DNA of 64,000 nucleotides from Flaccisagitta enflata. Taxonomy: Eukaryota > Chaetognatha > Sagittoidea > Aphragmophora. Positions 11,136-26,399 of this stretch are shown piece after piece; the stretch's first letter is position 1, and the number at the start of each line of letters is the position of its first letter. The stretch covers positions 80,228,001 through 80,292,000 of the forward strand of contig OZ231126.1 of assembly GCA_965153355.1 (NCBI GenBank). The letters are read 5' to 3'. The translations under genes were made by a program, and so were the position numbers. The notes under the pieces were generated by a model that ran no database searches, was not told where the DNA came from, and was given only the letters and a program-made list of their open reading frames with translations.

Positions 11136-11858
11136 TTCACTAATTACCCCATTAATTCCGGCGTTAACATTTTTTTCTTTAATTGTATTTGTTTTTATGT
11201 CTTTATTTTCTATGATTTTCTTTTACTTTTGTTTTCATTCTTTTTTTTATTTATTTGTTGTTTGACTACCTTTGTTTGTTTGCGCGCTGTATTTGTCTGC
11301 TGCGGTATTCTCGCTTGTACATGAGGCCATTCCATTCAAACGATGTTTTGTCTAGACTCTAGAGGCTTTTGACTCCTTAATTGGTTTTTGATGTTTTTGC
11401 CGTAAATCAAATCTAGAGTTATGACTGACTAACTTGTTCTATTCAAGTCATACTTTTTTGGAAGCAAAAAATCTTGTCTACTCTGCTTGGTCATCGGGTG
11501 ATATAGTCTTTTAGGAGAGACTGTAAAAATAGCGCTGTACAACTTGGATATGCTTTGAGGTTGCTGTTGCAAGCTGTGGGGATGTGGTCGCAGTTGTATG
11601 CTGTAGTCGTGTCGTTACGCTTTATGCTGCAGTCGTGTTGTTGCGCTGTATGCTGTAGTTGTGCGGTTGCCTTGTATGCTGTGGGCGTGTGGTTGCAGTT
11701 GTTTGCTGTGGGGATGTGGTCGCAGTTGTATGCTGTGGAAATATCCGCGTTTCCTTGATGCCGTGATAACGTTGCCTCTTTTGTTATCTTTATCGGATTC
11801 AACTACGAATATCTCCTCCCATGTGACCGTCTGCGTTGTTTGTTCTCCCGCTCCCGAG
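11136..11858. other. Unassigned, with a degenerate TGTATGCTGTGG minisatellite
   Basis: About 11559-11745 holds seven or so degenerate units of 24-27 bp built on TTGTATGCTGTGG and GTGTGGTTGC. The rest is T-rich and unassigned. Confidence 0.6.

Positions 11859-11906
<48 letters not shown>
11859..11906 (+). repeat. (GTC)n microsatellite
   Basis: A perfect trinucleotide run of about 16 units. Confidence 0.95.
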
Positions 11907-11907
<1 letters not shown>

Positions 11908-12207
11908 ATGACTGAAGTTTTTGTTTTGTGTATGTTACTATATTCCGCGTTATGGGCAAAGGCCCGATATCATACTGCCTCGTGAGTTAGGCCATATTCG
12001 ATTCAAGGTATCCTATAAAAAAAAAAAGAAATTAAGAAAAAATTTTCGTTTTGCGTAATGTTTCACTTAATTACACTCTTTAGTTGACTATGAGGTACAT
12101 GAAACTTGAAACTTGTAAATCAAAACATAGGCAGAGAAAGAGAAGTGTTCAGACTGCTATCAACTGGTCAATTTCTCAAAGGATCTCTTAGGCCAATGCT
12201 GCCTCAT
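11907..12207. other. No feature recognised
   Basis: AT-rich sequence leading to the 9-bp target duplication at 12199-12207. Confidence 0.4.
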
Positions 12208-12720
12208 TCGGGTGTGTCAAAATTTAAAAAACTTTTTTGATCAGATCGTCATCATCAAGGAGTGTTGGGACACTAATTCTAAGGTACTTACTATTTTCCT
12301 TTTTCTTAATTTCATTCATCTTCCATTTTTTTAAAATCTCTATTCAGCCCCTAATTTGTATATTGTAGTGCAGCTGGTTTTGCACCGCGATTCTTGATCA
12401 TAAGAATAAAAATCAGAACCTATTTCTTAACTTATTCTTTAATCTAAAAAGAATTGGTCAAAATATTTTACTTTTCATAAAAAGAAATAGTAACAAAAAA
12501 AACATAATGTTTTGAATAATATATCAGTCTCATTTTCACCAAAACTGGGTAGAGTCGCTAATAGTATATATATTTTTGACAATCTTTACCCGCGCTAAAA
12601 AAACGGAAGATGATTGAAATTGAAAAAAATAAAAATGGTAAGTGTCTTGTAATTAGTGTCTTCACACTCCCTGATGATGATGAGCTGATCAAAAGACCTT
12701 TTATATATTGACACACCCGA
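12208..12720. mobile_element. DNA transposon with 9-bp target duplication (MULE-like)
   Basis: The left end TCGGGTGTGTCAA and its inverse at 12720 open terminal inverted repeats of roughly 80 bp, including GATCAG and GTCATCATCAAGGAGTGT-like segments. CTGCCTCAT flanks both sides (12199-12207 and 12721-12729). A 9-bp duplication with long inverted repeats is typical of Mutator-like elements. No transposase frame is present, so it is non-autonomous. Confidence 0.8.
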
Positions 12721-12894
12721 CTGCCTCATGCTCAGCATCCTTTTATCACAAACTGGTGGGAATGTCTTCCATGAGATTTTTTGGCGATCAATGTACTTTT
12801 ATGTCCCTCTCCAAATGCCAAGACGCCAAAATTGCGCTGGATTGCCCACTTTGCCATTTCTATTGCCATTGTCGTTGACATTGTCTTCGTTTTT

Positions 12895-13454
12895 GGGCAG
12901 CGGCCCCAAAGGGCCGATGTCCTGTAGGACACAGGGGGAATTTCGAGACGTCCGTCCTTCCATCTGTCCCTCCGTCCGTCCTACCGTCCGTCTGTCCATC
13001 CGTCCTTCCGCCCCCGCCTCTTAGCCATTGGAGCCTCAAGTCTGCAGTCTCAGGCCTGATTTTGGCCCTTAGAGCCCTAAAATTAGCCCTTTCAGACCTC
13101 AATTTAGCCCTCGAGAGCTCAAATCAGCTCTCCAGACCTCATATCTCTCCTCAAGACCTCAAATCAGCCCTCCAGACCTCAAATCCCCCCTCCAGGCCTC
13201 AAATCAACTCTTCAGGCCTCAAATTTGTCCTCTAGGCCTCAAGCCTGCCCCCTAAGCCTCAAATCTGCTCTTTTGGACTAAATTCTGCCATCCCGACTTC
13301 AAATCCGCCTCAGGACGTCTCGAAATTCACCCCTGTGTCCTAAAGGACATCGGCCCTTTGGGGCCGCTGCCCTGCTCTCACTCCACTACTTCACTTGATC
13401 ACTCCAAGCAGGGCATCGGGTGCCGCTGACCATGTGCGATCCTTGGATGACTAG
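12895..13454 (+). mobile_element. G-family element, copy B
   Basis: It has the same plan as copy A: GGGCAGCGGCCCC start, inverted copy ending at 13372, a GTCCGTCC-rich stretch then a degenerate ~20-bp CAGACCTCAAATC minisatellite, then the tail with AAGCAGGGCATCGGG and terminal ATCCTTGGATGACTAG. The tail is almost identical to copy A, so both boundaries are well supported. It lies within or beside ATTGCC-type hexanucleotide sequence. Confidence 0.8.
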
Positions 13455-13870
13455 TTTCCTTACCTGTTGCCATTGCAATTGCCACTGTTATAGTCATTGC
13501 CATCACCATTACCCTTACCATTGTCGCAGTCAGCACTAATCATTGCCATTGATATCGCCTTGTTGAATGACATTGCTATTGTTATTGACATTGCCATTGT
13601 CGATACCATAACCCTTGTCATTTCCACTTCCACTGACATTGCCATTACCAATATCTCTTCCATTATCATTGCTATTGCTACTCTCACTGCCATTGATGTC
13701 GCCTTTGTCACTGCCAATGACATTGCTCATGCCAACAATGTTACCATTGCCATTACTATCACCACCACCATTGTCATTATCATTGTCTGAGTCATTGAAA
13801 TATTGCAAAATGTCACCGCTGATGTTATTGTCATTGCCAGTGGCATAACCACTGCCACCAAGATCGCTGC
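13455..13870 (+). repeat. Degenerate CATTGC/CATTGT hexanucleotide-like array
   Basis: Units such as CATTGCCATTGTC and GACATTGCTATTG recur with heavy substitution. The same composition occurs just left of G copy B (12850-12890), suggesting the element landed in this array. Confidence 0.75.
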
Positions 13871-13970
13871 CATTCTCTGGTTCTAACCATCTTCCCATAG
13901 CATCCCCATGTGAGGGATTAGAAAAGTCCTCTGGTTTCCAGATGCGCCGATCGGAGAAAGAAGGCAGCAA

Positions 13971-13978
<8 letters not shown>

Positions 13979-14041
<63 letters not shown>
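13979..14041 (+). repeat. (GA)n microsatellite
   Basis: A perfect run of about 63 bp. Confidence 0.95.
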
Positions 14042-14044
<3 letters not shown>

Positions 14045-14120
14045 AGACTTGTTCCTTCCCATTCGTCTTTGAAATGGTGGTCCTAACTTAATCCCCTGAT
14101 GATGCCGAATTTCCGGTAAT

Positions 14121-14121
14121 C

Positions 14122-14156
<35 letters not shown>

Positions 14157-14190
14157 CGACAACGACAACGACAACGACGACAACAACAAC
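14121..14190 (+). repeat. (CAA)n with CGACAA variants
   Basis: A trinucleotide run with some CGA units. Confidence 0.9.
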
Positions 14191-14235
14191 CAATATGAAG
14201 CTGAAAGGAAACGAAATGAAAGAAAAAAGCTGGAA

Positions 14236-14513
<278 letters not shown>

Positions 14514-14676
14514 GTGTGACGAAGTATTCTGTTTTTGTACTTCTTGTGTCGATGAAATTGAATATCACCGCAACGGACTACATCTCTGGTATGATGTCAA
14601 TATTGACGAAGCAATGGTGAATATTTTCAGTTAGTAAGCTTTGACGCCGTCCCATGTTCTTTCAACTCTGAAAGAT

Positions 14677-14824
14677 AACAAGGCCGGATACACGGCCATC
14701 AGTTGCGGACGGGTGGGCAGGGGCAGAAATGCGCGTTTTCTCACTTTTCGACTTGATGGTTACGGACGGACCAACGGACGGACGGACAAAGCCTCTTATA
14801 GAGTTGCGTGTCCGCAACTAAAAA
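14677..14824 (+). mobile_element. Short, complete H-family copy
   Basis: This 148-bp copy shows the family plan clearly. It starts AACAAGGCCGGATACACGGC, has the motif AGTTGCGGACGGGTGGGCAG, then CTCACTTTTCGAC, a GGACGGACGGAC tract, CAAAGCCTCTTATAGAG, and ends in the hairpin AGTTGCGTGTCCGCAACT followed by AAAAA. The 5' motif AGTTGCGGAC is the reverse complement of the right hairpin arm. Confidence 0.85.
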
Positions 14825-15120
14825 GAAAAAAGAATATTCAAGAAATGGGAGAAATAAAAGGCAAAGTGAATTGCTGTGGTTGCTAACTCGGTTCCATTGG
14901 TTTTATATATGACTTGCTATCTTAGTAACTCTGTGTCTGTGTCTTTGTCTCTGTCTATGTCGCTCTGAATGTAAAGCTGTTTCTTTCTGAGTCGCTCTGC
15001 CTGTAATTTTATCTCTATGTTCATGATTGTTTTTTTTTTCTCTCGAGTTTTTGTTCCCTACCTCACATTGTCTGTTTGTTACTCTGTCTATTTTTCAGCC
15101 GGTCTGCCTTTTTTACGTCC

Positions 15121-15327
<207 letters not shown>

Positions 15328-15332
<5 letters not shown>

Positions 15333-15643
15333 AGATGCGTCCGTCAGGAACGCATCTCTATAAGAGGGTCTGTCCGTCCGTCCGTCGGTCCGTCCGTCCG
15401 TCCGTCCGTCCGTCCGTCCGTCCGTCCTTCCGTCCGTCCGTCGGTCGGTCCGTCCGTCACGCCTGTGCAAAAAACGCGTTTCTTGGCTGTTTTTGGCCAC
15501 GGTGAGATCCTACACTGAAACAAATGATCAACCAACATGTTTTGAGAGTCTTTTCACCCGTCAGTTCGTCCATCTGTCTCTCCATACATATTTCACACGC
15601 TGAGACACAGCCCGGACGCATCGTTGCCCGGTCGGGCTTGTTC
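15328..15643 (-). mobile_element. H-family copy, AGATGCG subfamily
   Basis: On the plus strand the hairpin AGATGCGTCC...GGAACGCATCT (15333-15357) comes first, then CTATAAGAGGGTCTGTCC, a long GTCCGTCC tract, and the inverse of the 5' end, GGACGCATCGTTGCCCGG then TCGGGCTTGTTC. The 5' motif GATGCGTCCG matches the hairpin arm. A near relative is at 41366-41640. Confidence 0.8.
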
Positions 15644-15929
15644 TTTTTTTTCTGTTAGCACACCAACCGATATTTCAATGGAATATGAAACGGCAAATAA
15701 TTCAATCTTTCACGCAAATGTAATTTCTCTCTGCCTCCCATCTAATCCCTAGATGATGGCTAAATCTTTTCCTTTCCAACTCAACTTCGTTATTGCAATT
15801 TCTTTTTTTTTTCTCCATTTTTTTTCTCTTTCTGTCTCAGCTCTCCTTCAGAGCAGAGAGAGCTGTGCGAGTGAAGGGACGTACAGCGAGCGAACAAGCG
15901 GTCCGTTAAAAACGCGGTTATCTGTGACT

Positions 15930-16256
15930 CAGGCCTGTATATTATTGAGTTTTCTTACCCCCGGTTAGGGGGGGTGGGGGAAATCAAAGGGTATTGAGAT
16001 GGGGAAGGGTATCAAAGGGGGAAAAAAGAGAAACAAAGAAAATTTGGGGGAAAATATAACTTTTGACAATGCTAAAACTGATAAGTAAAACACAATTTAA
16101 CACCATTTAAACCTTAATCACACTGTTTTATTGCTTTGTGGGGAAGATAATCATACTCATAGATTTTAAAACGCAACGCGACGCTTTGCGGGGAAAAAAA
16201 ATCAAAGGCAGGAAGGGGGGGGGGGATCAAAAGCGACTCAATTATATACACCCCTG
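15930..16256. mobile_element. hAT-like MITE, copy 1
   Basis: It starts CAGGCCTGTATATTATTGAG and ends CTCAATTATATACACCCCTG, an imperfect inverse. The flanks CTGTGACT and CTCTGACT form an 8-bp target duplication with one mismatch. A second copy is at 55440-55782. CAGGGG-type ends and 8-bp duplications are hallmarks of hAT elements. The interior has G-runs but no frame. Confidence 0.8.

Positions 16257-18695
<2,439 letters not shown>

Positions 18696-18772
<77 letters not shown>
18696..18772 (+). repeat. (CA)n microsatellite
   Basis: A perfect run of about 77 bp. Confidence 0.97.
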
Positions 18773-18775
<3 letters not shown>

Positions 18776-18879
18776 CTGTCTAGCACTCGTGTACACGCGG
18801 ACACGCAGGCGCTCGCTCACGCACATTTGTTTGGATTTGAGGGCGCCTTTTGAGAACGGATCATTTGTTCGCACTTTTC

Positions 18880-19093
18880 TTTTTCTTTTCTTCTTCTTCT
18901 CCCCCTTCTTCTTCTCCTTCTCCTTCTCCTCCTACTTCTTCTTCTCCTTCTTCTTCTCCTTATTCTTCTTCTTCTTCTCCTTCTTCTTCTCCTTCCTTTA
19001 CTTCTTCTCCTTCTTCTTCTTCTTCTTCTTCTTCTTCTTCTTCTTCTTCTTCTTCTTCTTCTTCTTCTTCTTCTTCTTCTTCTTCTTCTTCTC
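18880..19093 (+). repeat. (CTT)n / (TCC) pyrimidine array
   Basis: An imperfect CTT/CTC array becomes pure CTT at about 19010-19090. Confidence 0.93.
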
Positions 19094-19123
19094 CTACTTT
19101 TTCATCTTCTTTTCTTCTGTTCC

Positions 19124-19286
<163 letters not shown>

Positions 19287-19513
19287 CTTTTTCCTTCTTT
19301 CCTATATCCTTCTCATTCTTTCTCTCTATCTCTCTCTTGTCATTTTTCCCGATAACTGCGCGACCGAAAATAGACCAAATGGTCAGTTTTGAGCCGAATC
19401 GCGGTATACAGAAACGAGGCTGGTCAAGCCAAAACGAGGCTGACCATGCCAAAGCCCATCGACTCAGGCTTGATGGCAATTGACGTGCCAATAGCCAATC
19501 CAAGCCAAACAGG

Positions 19514-19594
19514 ATGTTGTTGTTGTTGTTGTTGTTGTTGTTGCTGTCGCTGTTGTTGTTTAAAAAATGGTAATTTAGGTGATTTCGTTTCTGC

Positions 19595-19691
<97 letters not shown>

Positions 19692-19707
19692 TTTGTTTGT
19701 TTGTTTA
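19514..19707 (+). repeat. (GTT)n, (GT)n and (GTTT)n compound repeat
   Basis: (GTT)n at 19514-19560, then about 35 bp unique, then (GT)n at 19597-19687 passing directly into (GTTT)n. Confidence 0.93.
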
Positions 19708-19999
19708 TGAGTGTGTCCATATTTTGTCATGGGTTCAGTTTCGGAAGTATATAACATAACTAGTGAATGCATGTTGCTGTTGGAGAAAAAAAGACACCAG
19801 AGAAATTGTGAGTGAATGACAAGAGCCAAGAAACATGGAAAGAGATTTTATGGCTTACATTGAAGAGACAGATGTGGGACCGGAAAGTGTAGTAGCAGAC
19901 GACAAGAAAACGTTATGGAGAAAACGGAATTGCGCCAAGCGAAATAGAAGGGGAATTGAGTTCTCATAAGATCCTCAATCTCATGTTATGGCGATAGGA

Positions 20000-20001
<2 letters not shown>

Positions 20002-20072
<71 letters not shown>
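20002..20072 (+). repeat. (GA)n microsatellite
   Basis: A perfect run of about 71 bp, followed further on by AGACAGACGGATAG-type sequence. Confidence 0.95.
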
Positions 20073-21216
<1,144 letters not shown>

Positions 21217-21296
21217 CCACCGAAACAAAAGAACAAGAAATTACATTAAAGATGCGCATCGTCGGTGGGTGAAAGTAGAGGCGATTTCAACGAAGC

Positions 21297-22229
<933 letters not shown>

Positions 22230-22330
22230 ACTGGTAATTGTTTATCAAGGTGGAATTTGTTCATTGATAATCTATCAATCCAGGTCATGGTAAATTGGAG
22301 ACACAAATAGTAACAATAGACATTTAGCCA

Positions 22331-23690
22331 ATATCGCCCATGGCGCGGAGGTCACACTGTGTATCATCCATGGTGCTGGCTCTTCACACTCATTATCAGT
22401 ATCTATCATGGTGCTCGCTCATCGTGCTCGCTCATCCAACTCGCTCTCCCATGGTGGTCACACTTGGTATCTCCCATGGTGCTCGCTCTATACACTCACT
22501 GTCAGTAATTATCATGGTGCTATCTCATCGTGCTTGCTCATCCAACTCGCTCTCAATATCGCCTACGTTGGTCACACTCGGTATCTCCCATGGTGTTCAC
22601 TCTGTACACTAACTGTCAGTAACTATCATGGTGCTCGCTCATCCTGCTTGCTCTCCCGACTCGCTCTCAATATCGCCCACGGTGGTCACACTCGGTATCT
22701 CCCATGGTGCTCGCTCTTTACACTCACTCTCAGTAACTATCATGGTACTATCTCATCGTGCTCGCTCTCCCGACTCGCTCTCAATATCGCCCACGGTGAT
22801 CACACTCGGTATCTCCCATGGTGCTCGCTCTTTACACTCACTGTCAGTATCCATCATGGTACTATCTCATTGTGCTCGCTCTCCCGACTCGCTCTCAATA
22901 TCGCCCACGGTGATCACACTCGGTATCTCCCATGGTGCTCGCTCTTTACACTCACTGTCAGTATCCATCATGGTACTATCTCATCGTGCTCGCTCTCCCG
23001 ACTCGCTCTCAATATCGCCCACGGTGGTCACACTCGGTATCTCCCATGGTGCTCGCTCTTTACACTCTCAGTATCCATCATGGTACTATCTCATCGTGCT
23101 CGCTCTCCCGACTTGCTCTCAATATCGCCCACGGTGGTCACACTCGGTATCTCCCATGGTGCTCGCTCTTTACACTCACTCTCAGTATCCATCATGGTAC
23201 TATCTCATCGTGCTCGCTCTCCCGACTCGCTCTCAATATCGCCCACGGTGGTCACACTCGGTATCTCCCATGGTGCTCGCTCTTTACACTCACTCTCAGT
23301 ATCCATCATGGTACTATCTCATCGTGCTCGCTCTCCCGACTCGCTCTCAATATCGCCCACGGTGATCACACTCGGTATCTCCCATGGTGCTCGCTCTTTA
23401 CACTCACTGTCAGTATCCATCATGGTACTATCTCATCGTGCTCGCTCTCCCGACTCGCTCTCAATATCGCCCACGGTGGTCACACTCGGTATCTCCCATG
23501 GTGCTCGCTCTTTACACTCACTCTCAGTAACTATCATGGTACTATCTCATCGTGCTCGCTCTCCCGACTCGCTCTCAATATCGCCCACGGTGGTCACACT
23601 CGGTATCTCCCATGGTGCTCGCTCTTTACACTCTCAGTATCCATCATGGTACTATCTCATCGTGCTCGCTCTCCCGACTCGCTCTCAATA
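22331..23690 (+). repeat. 114-bp minisatellite, about 12 units
   Basis: Units repeat TATCGCCCACGGTG, GTATCTCCCATGGTGCTCGC, TTTACACTCACT and CATGGTACTATCTCATCG. Unit starts measured at 22671, 22785 and 22899 give a 114-bp period, with some 108-bp units. The first two units are most diverged and the later ones nearly identical, which suggests homogenisation. 114 and 108 are multiples of 3 and all three forward frames stay open, the longest about 427 codons. I treat these as repeat frames, not a gene. Confidence 0.95.
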
Positions 23691-23715
23691 ATGATTAAGA
23701 TTGTAAACTCTAGAA

Positions 23716-23719
<4 letters not shown>

Positions 23720-23792
<73 letters not shown>
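23720..23792 (+). repeat. (GA)n microsatellite
   Basis: It has one GAAGAG interruption. Confidence 0.93.
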
Positions 23793-23857
23793 TGCGGCAG
23801 ATGAGAGTCAAGCAAGAAGATTGAAAGAGACAGAAGACAGATGATTAATCCGTTCAT

Positions 23858-23938
23858 CTTCCTCTTCCTCCTCCTCCGTCTCTTCTTCCTCCTCCTCCTC
23901 CAACTCCTCCTCCTCCTCCTCTTCTTCTTCTTCTCCCC
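23858..23938 (+). repeat. (TCC)n / (TTC)n tract
   Basis: Degenerate TCC and TTC units, ending in a C-run. Confidence 0.9.
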
Positions 23939-24218
23939 CCCCCCCGACCGCGCGCGAGTGCTGCTACACTTCCAGGATGTATGAACTCGCGTTTCATTTG
24001 CATAATCGGATCTCAATTTACTGTCGTTTCCGATCTTATCTCGATTATTTTCATATTACCAGCCTAGAGCTATAGAGAGAGGGTGTTTTTTTTCTAAATC
24101 CTTTATCTGGAAGCAATATGCTGCGCGAGAGTCGAGACTAGGATTTGTCGTGTGTGCGGCGGGTTTTCCAGTCCATTCTGTTCTCCTTCTTATCAACTTG
24201 TGTTTTTTTTTGTTTTGT

Positions 24219-24456
24219 TTTTAGTCGCGTGCTACGCGACTCTATAAACCACTTTGTCGGTCCGTCGGTCCGTCCGTCACAAAGTCGTTTTAAAGGCTTT
24301 TTATCCCATTTTTGATGGCTCTAAATGGCAGAGAAGAAACTTGGAGGAGTAAAAGCCTTTTATAAAGTGCTTTTGAAAAAAAAACTTTTTTTCCGTCCGT
24401 CTGCCTGACAGTTATTGAAAGTGCCGACGCACGCGACTTAGGTCTAATGACCTTAT
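24219..24456 (-). mobile_element. H-family copy, AGTCGCG subfamily
   Basis: The hairpin AGTCGCGTGCTACGCGACT (24223-24241) follows a T-run. Then come TCTATAAACC, a GTCGGTCCGTCC tract, and at the far end GACGCACGCGACTTAGG plus ACCTTATTTTTG. On the element strand the 5' motif AAGTCGCGTGC equals the hairpin arm. Confidence 0.8.
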
Positions 24457-24520
24457 TTTTGTCTTGTTTTGCTTTTCTATGTGTGTGTGTGCCTGGCCAG
24501 CTGGCTCACTGTACCAACTA

Positions 24521-25116
24521 CTATCTAGAACATATGTATATCGACAGGCATTTAAAGCAATAACTCTATAAAGAATGAAAAAATCAAATAAAAATCAGTG
24601 AGATTCTGAAACTGCTTCAAATTTCTGACCAAATGCCGCAAATCGCATCCTTTTAGCTCAAGCCGTTTAGAAATGACAAGCAAAACAAGATTGATACTCC
24701 AATTAAAAAAATATGAAAAAAATGCATCTAGTTTCTTTACAAGTTATTAAGTCTCTTTTCAGATAGATTTGAGGTTTTTTCACCCTATTTACACCCTCAT
24801 TACAGCGCCTAACACCTTCGTTGCATTTTCTTGGTTGATTTCAACCTCTGTCAGTCATTAGGATTGCAACTGAGGCAAAAGGGAGAACATAGCATCGAAC
24901 TTAGGAATTTTTTGAATAAAATTTTATGAGGGAGAGTAATCATGCATTTATTCTCAGCATTTTTGTAAAAATGCTTAGAAAATCTATATACAGTTTGTTG
25001 TTGAACGCCAAAGATCTAATATTAAGTATCTATCATATTTTGGAGATATTTTTATGATTCCCATACTGATAGATTATTCAATCCCTATACTGTCGATATA
25101 CTTATGTTCTAGATAG
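24521..25116. mobile_element. TA-flanked MITE with CTATCTAGAACATA ends
   Basis: The left end CTATCTAGAACATATGTA continues to TATCGACAG. The right end is its inverse with one mismatch over about 27 bp. TA flanks both sides (24519-24520 and 25117-25118). Its length (596 bp) and an internal TTTAGCTCAAGCCGTTTAG segment resemble the element at 27309-27910, whose ends also start CTATCT. Confidence 0.85.
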
Positions 25117-25151
25117 TATATCTATGTGTCTCTGTGTCTGTGTCTGTGTGT

Positions 25152-25156
<5 letters not shown>

Positions 25157-25246
<90 letters not shown>
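25157..25246 (+). repeat. (TC)n microsatellite
   Basis: A perfect run of about 90 bp after a TGTGTC lead-in. Confidence 0.96.
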
Positions 25247-25249
<3 letters not shown>

Positions 25250-25448
25250 GCCCTTACCCCCCCCTCCCTTATTCCCTCTTACTTTTTTTCTATTAGCTTG
25301 TCTCTCAATCACTGTTTCTCTTGTTCTCGACGTCTCCTTAAAAATCGTTTTCCAACGATGGCAATTGCTGATTGTTCGTAGCGAACAATTGTTAACAATG
25401 CAGCCTCAATTTGAAGGGAATTCAAGTGGAAGAAAAAAAAGAAGAACA

Positions 25449-25489
<41 letters not shown>

Positions 25490-25738
25490 GACCGTCGATT
25501 GGTTTGCCTCTTATCCATTTTCTGCCACTTAACTATTGTGCCTCATTCTTTTTTTGCATCCACTTGTTGCCGTTAGTTCCTCTTTTTTAATCTTTTTTTT
25601 TCCTCTTTTCCGTCATTTTTCATTAGTCTTTTTTTTTTTTTGGTCTTTTTTTTTTTTTGCCTAGAAATGACGGTTTTCGGTGCTCATTATGTTAATTTTC
25701 CAATCTTTTTTTGATGATGAATATGAACGCGCATTGTA
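25247..25738. other. T-rich unassigned region with a short (GA)n
   Basis: A (GA)n run lies at 25450-25484, and T-runs lie at 25590-25660. No gene is seen. Confidence 0.5.
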
Positions 25739-26247
25739 CAGTAGATGTCGTCTAGACTTGGAAATACGGGGGAGCCCATAACCTGAGCATCAGTTCAAAG
25801 AGGGGACTGATATTTTGCTGGTGTAATGTATAGACCTTAAGGGGTTGACGATGGGGTATGGCATCCCCCTACAGCTTGCCTTACAAAAAAAATTTTTAGT
25901 ATAAAACATTAGGAATAAACTCTTTTATGGCGGAATTTCAGCTTCATCTATTTGTTTTAATTGCAAAAGCAGCCTGGGATTCGAACCTAGAACCTTTACA
26001 GAAATAAACTGATCATGGTAAATCTGAAGTTAAGTGAGTTAACCACTTAACCAATTCTGGCAGACGTTCAAGTGGAGCGAATTTGATTTAGTATATTTAA
26101 AAGAATGTTTTGTCTACAAAGCTGCCATACCCCATCGTCAACCCTATAGGACATAACCATTATACACACAGAGTTTCATTTCATTGGCAGAAATGGTAGT
26201 TATGATATGAGGGCCCCCTTATTTCCAAGTATTGACGATATCTACTG
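25739..26247. mobile_element. CAGTAGATG foldback element, copy 1 (with nested SINE-like insert)
   Basis: It starts CAGTAGATGTCGTCTAGAC and ends with the partial inverse. TA flanks both sides. The arms continue with GGGTTGACGATGGGGTATGG (from about 25848) and its inverse (about 26122-26143). The ~250 bp between these arms contains a tRNA-like sequence on the minus strand, absent from copies 2 and 3. Confidence 0.8.
25885..26070 (-). mobile_element. tRNA-derived SINE-like sequence
   Basis: On the minus strand an A-box-like TGGTTAAGTGG (26041-26053 region) lies about 55 bp upstream of a perfect B box GGTTCGAATCC (25977-25987). These are internal RNA polymerase III promoter elements. The cloverleaf around them is imperfect, so I favour a SINE head rather than a working tRNA. 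The 3' end seems to run into a T/A-rich stretch near 25885. Leu-like or Ser-like parentage is possible but unproven. Confidence 0.5.
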
Positions 26248-26399
26248 TAGTATGATTAGTATCCTGTATTGTATGATTAGCTTTCTTTTCCGGTCCGCTT
26301 CATTCGTATCTGCTTACTATCTCTGCTTACTTCTTTCGTATCTGCTTTCTATTTCTGCTTGCTTCTTTTGTATTGGCTGTCTCACTATGCTTTAGAATA

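Noticed and set aside
13460-13970. Asn/Gly-rich and Ile/Thr-rich frames
   Set aside because: They come from the degenerate CATTGC hexanucleotide array.
22408-23691. A 427-codon forward open frame
   Set aside because: It is made only of 114-bp repeat units, and the other two frames are also open. No domain, start context or splice structure is visible.
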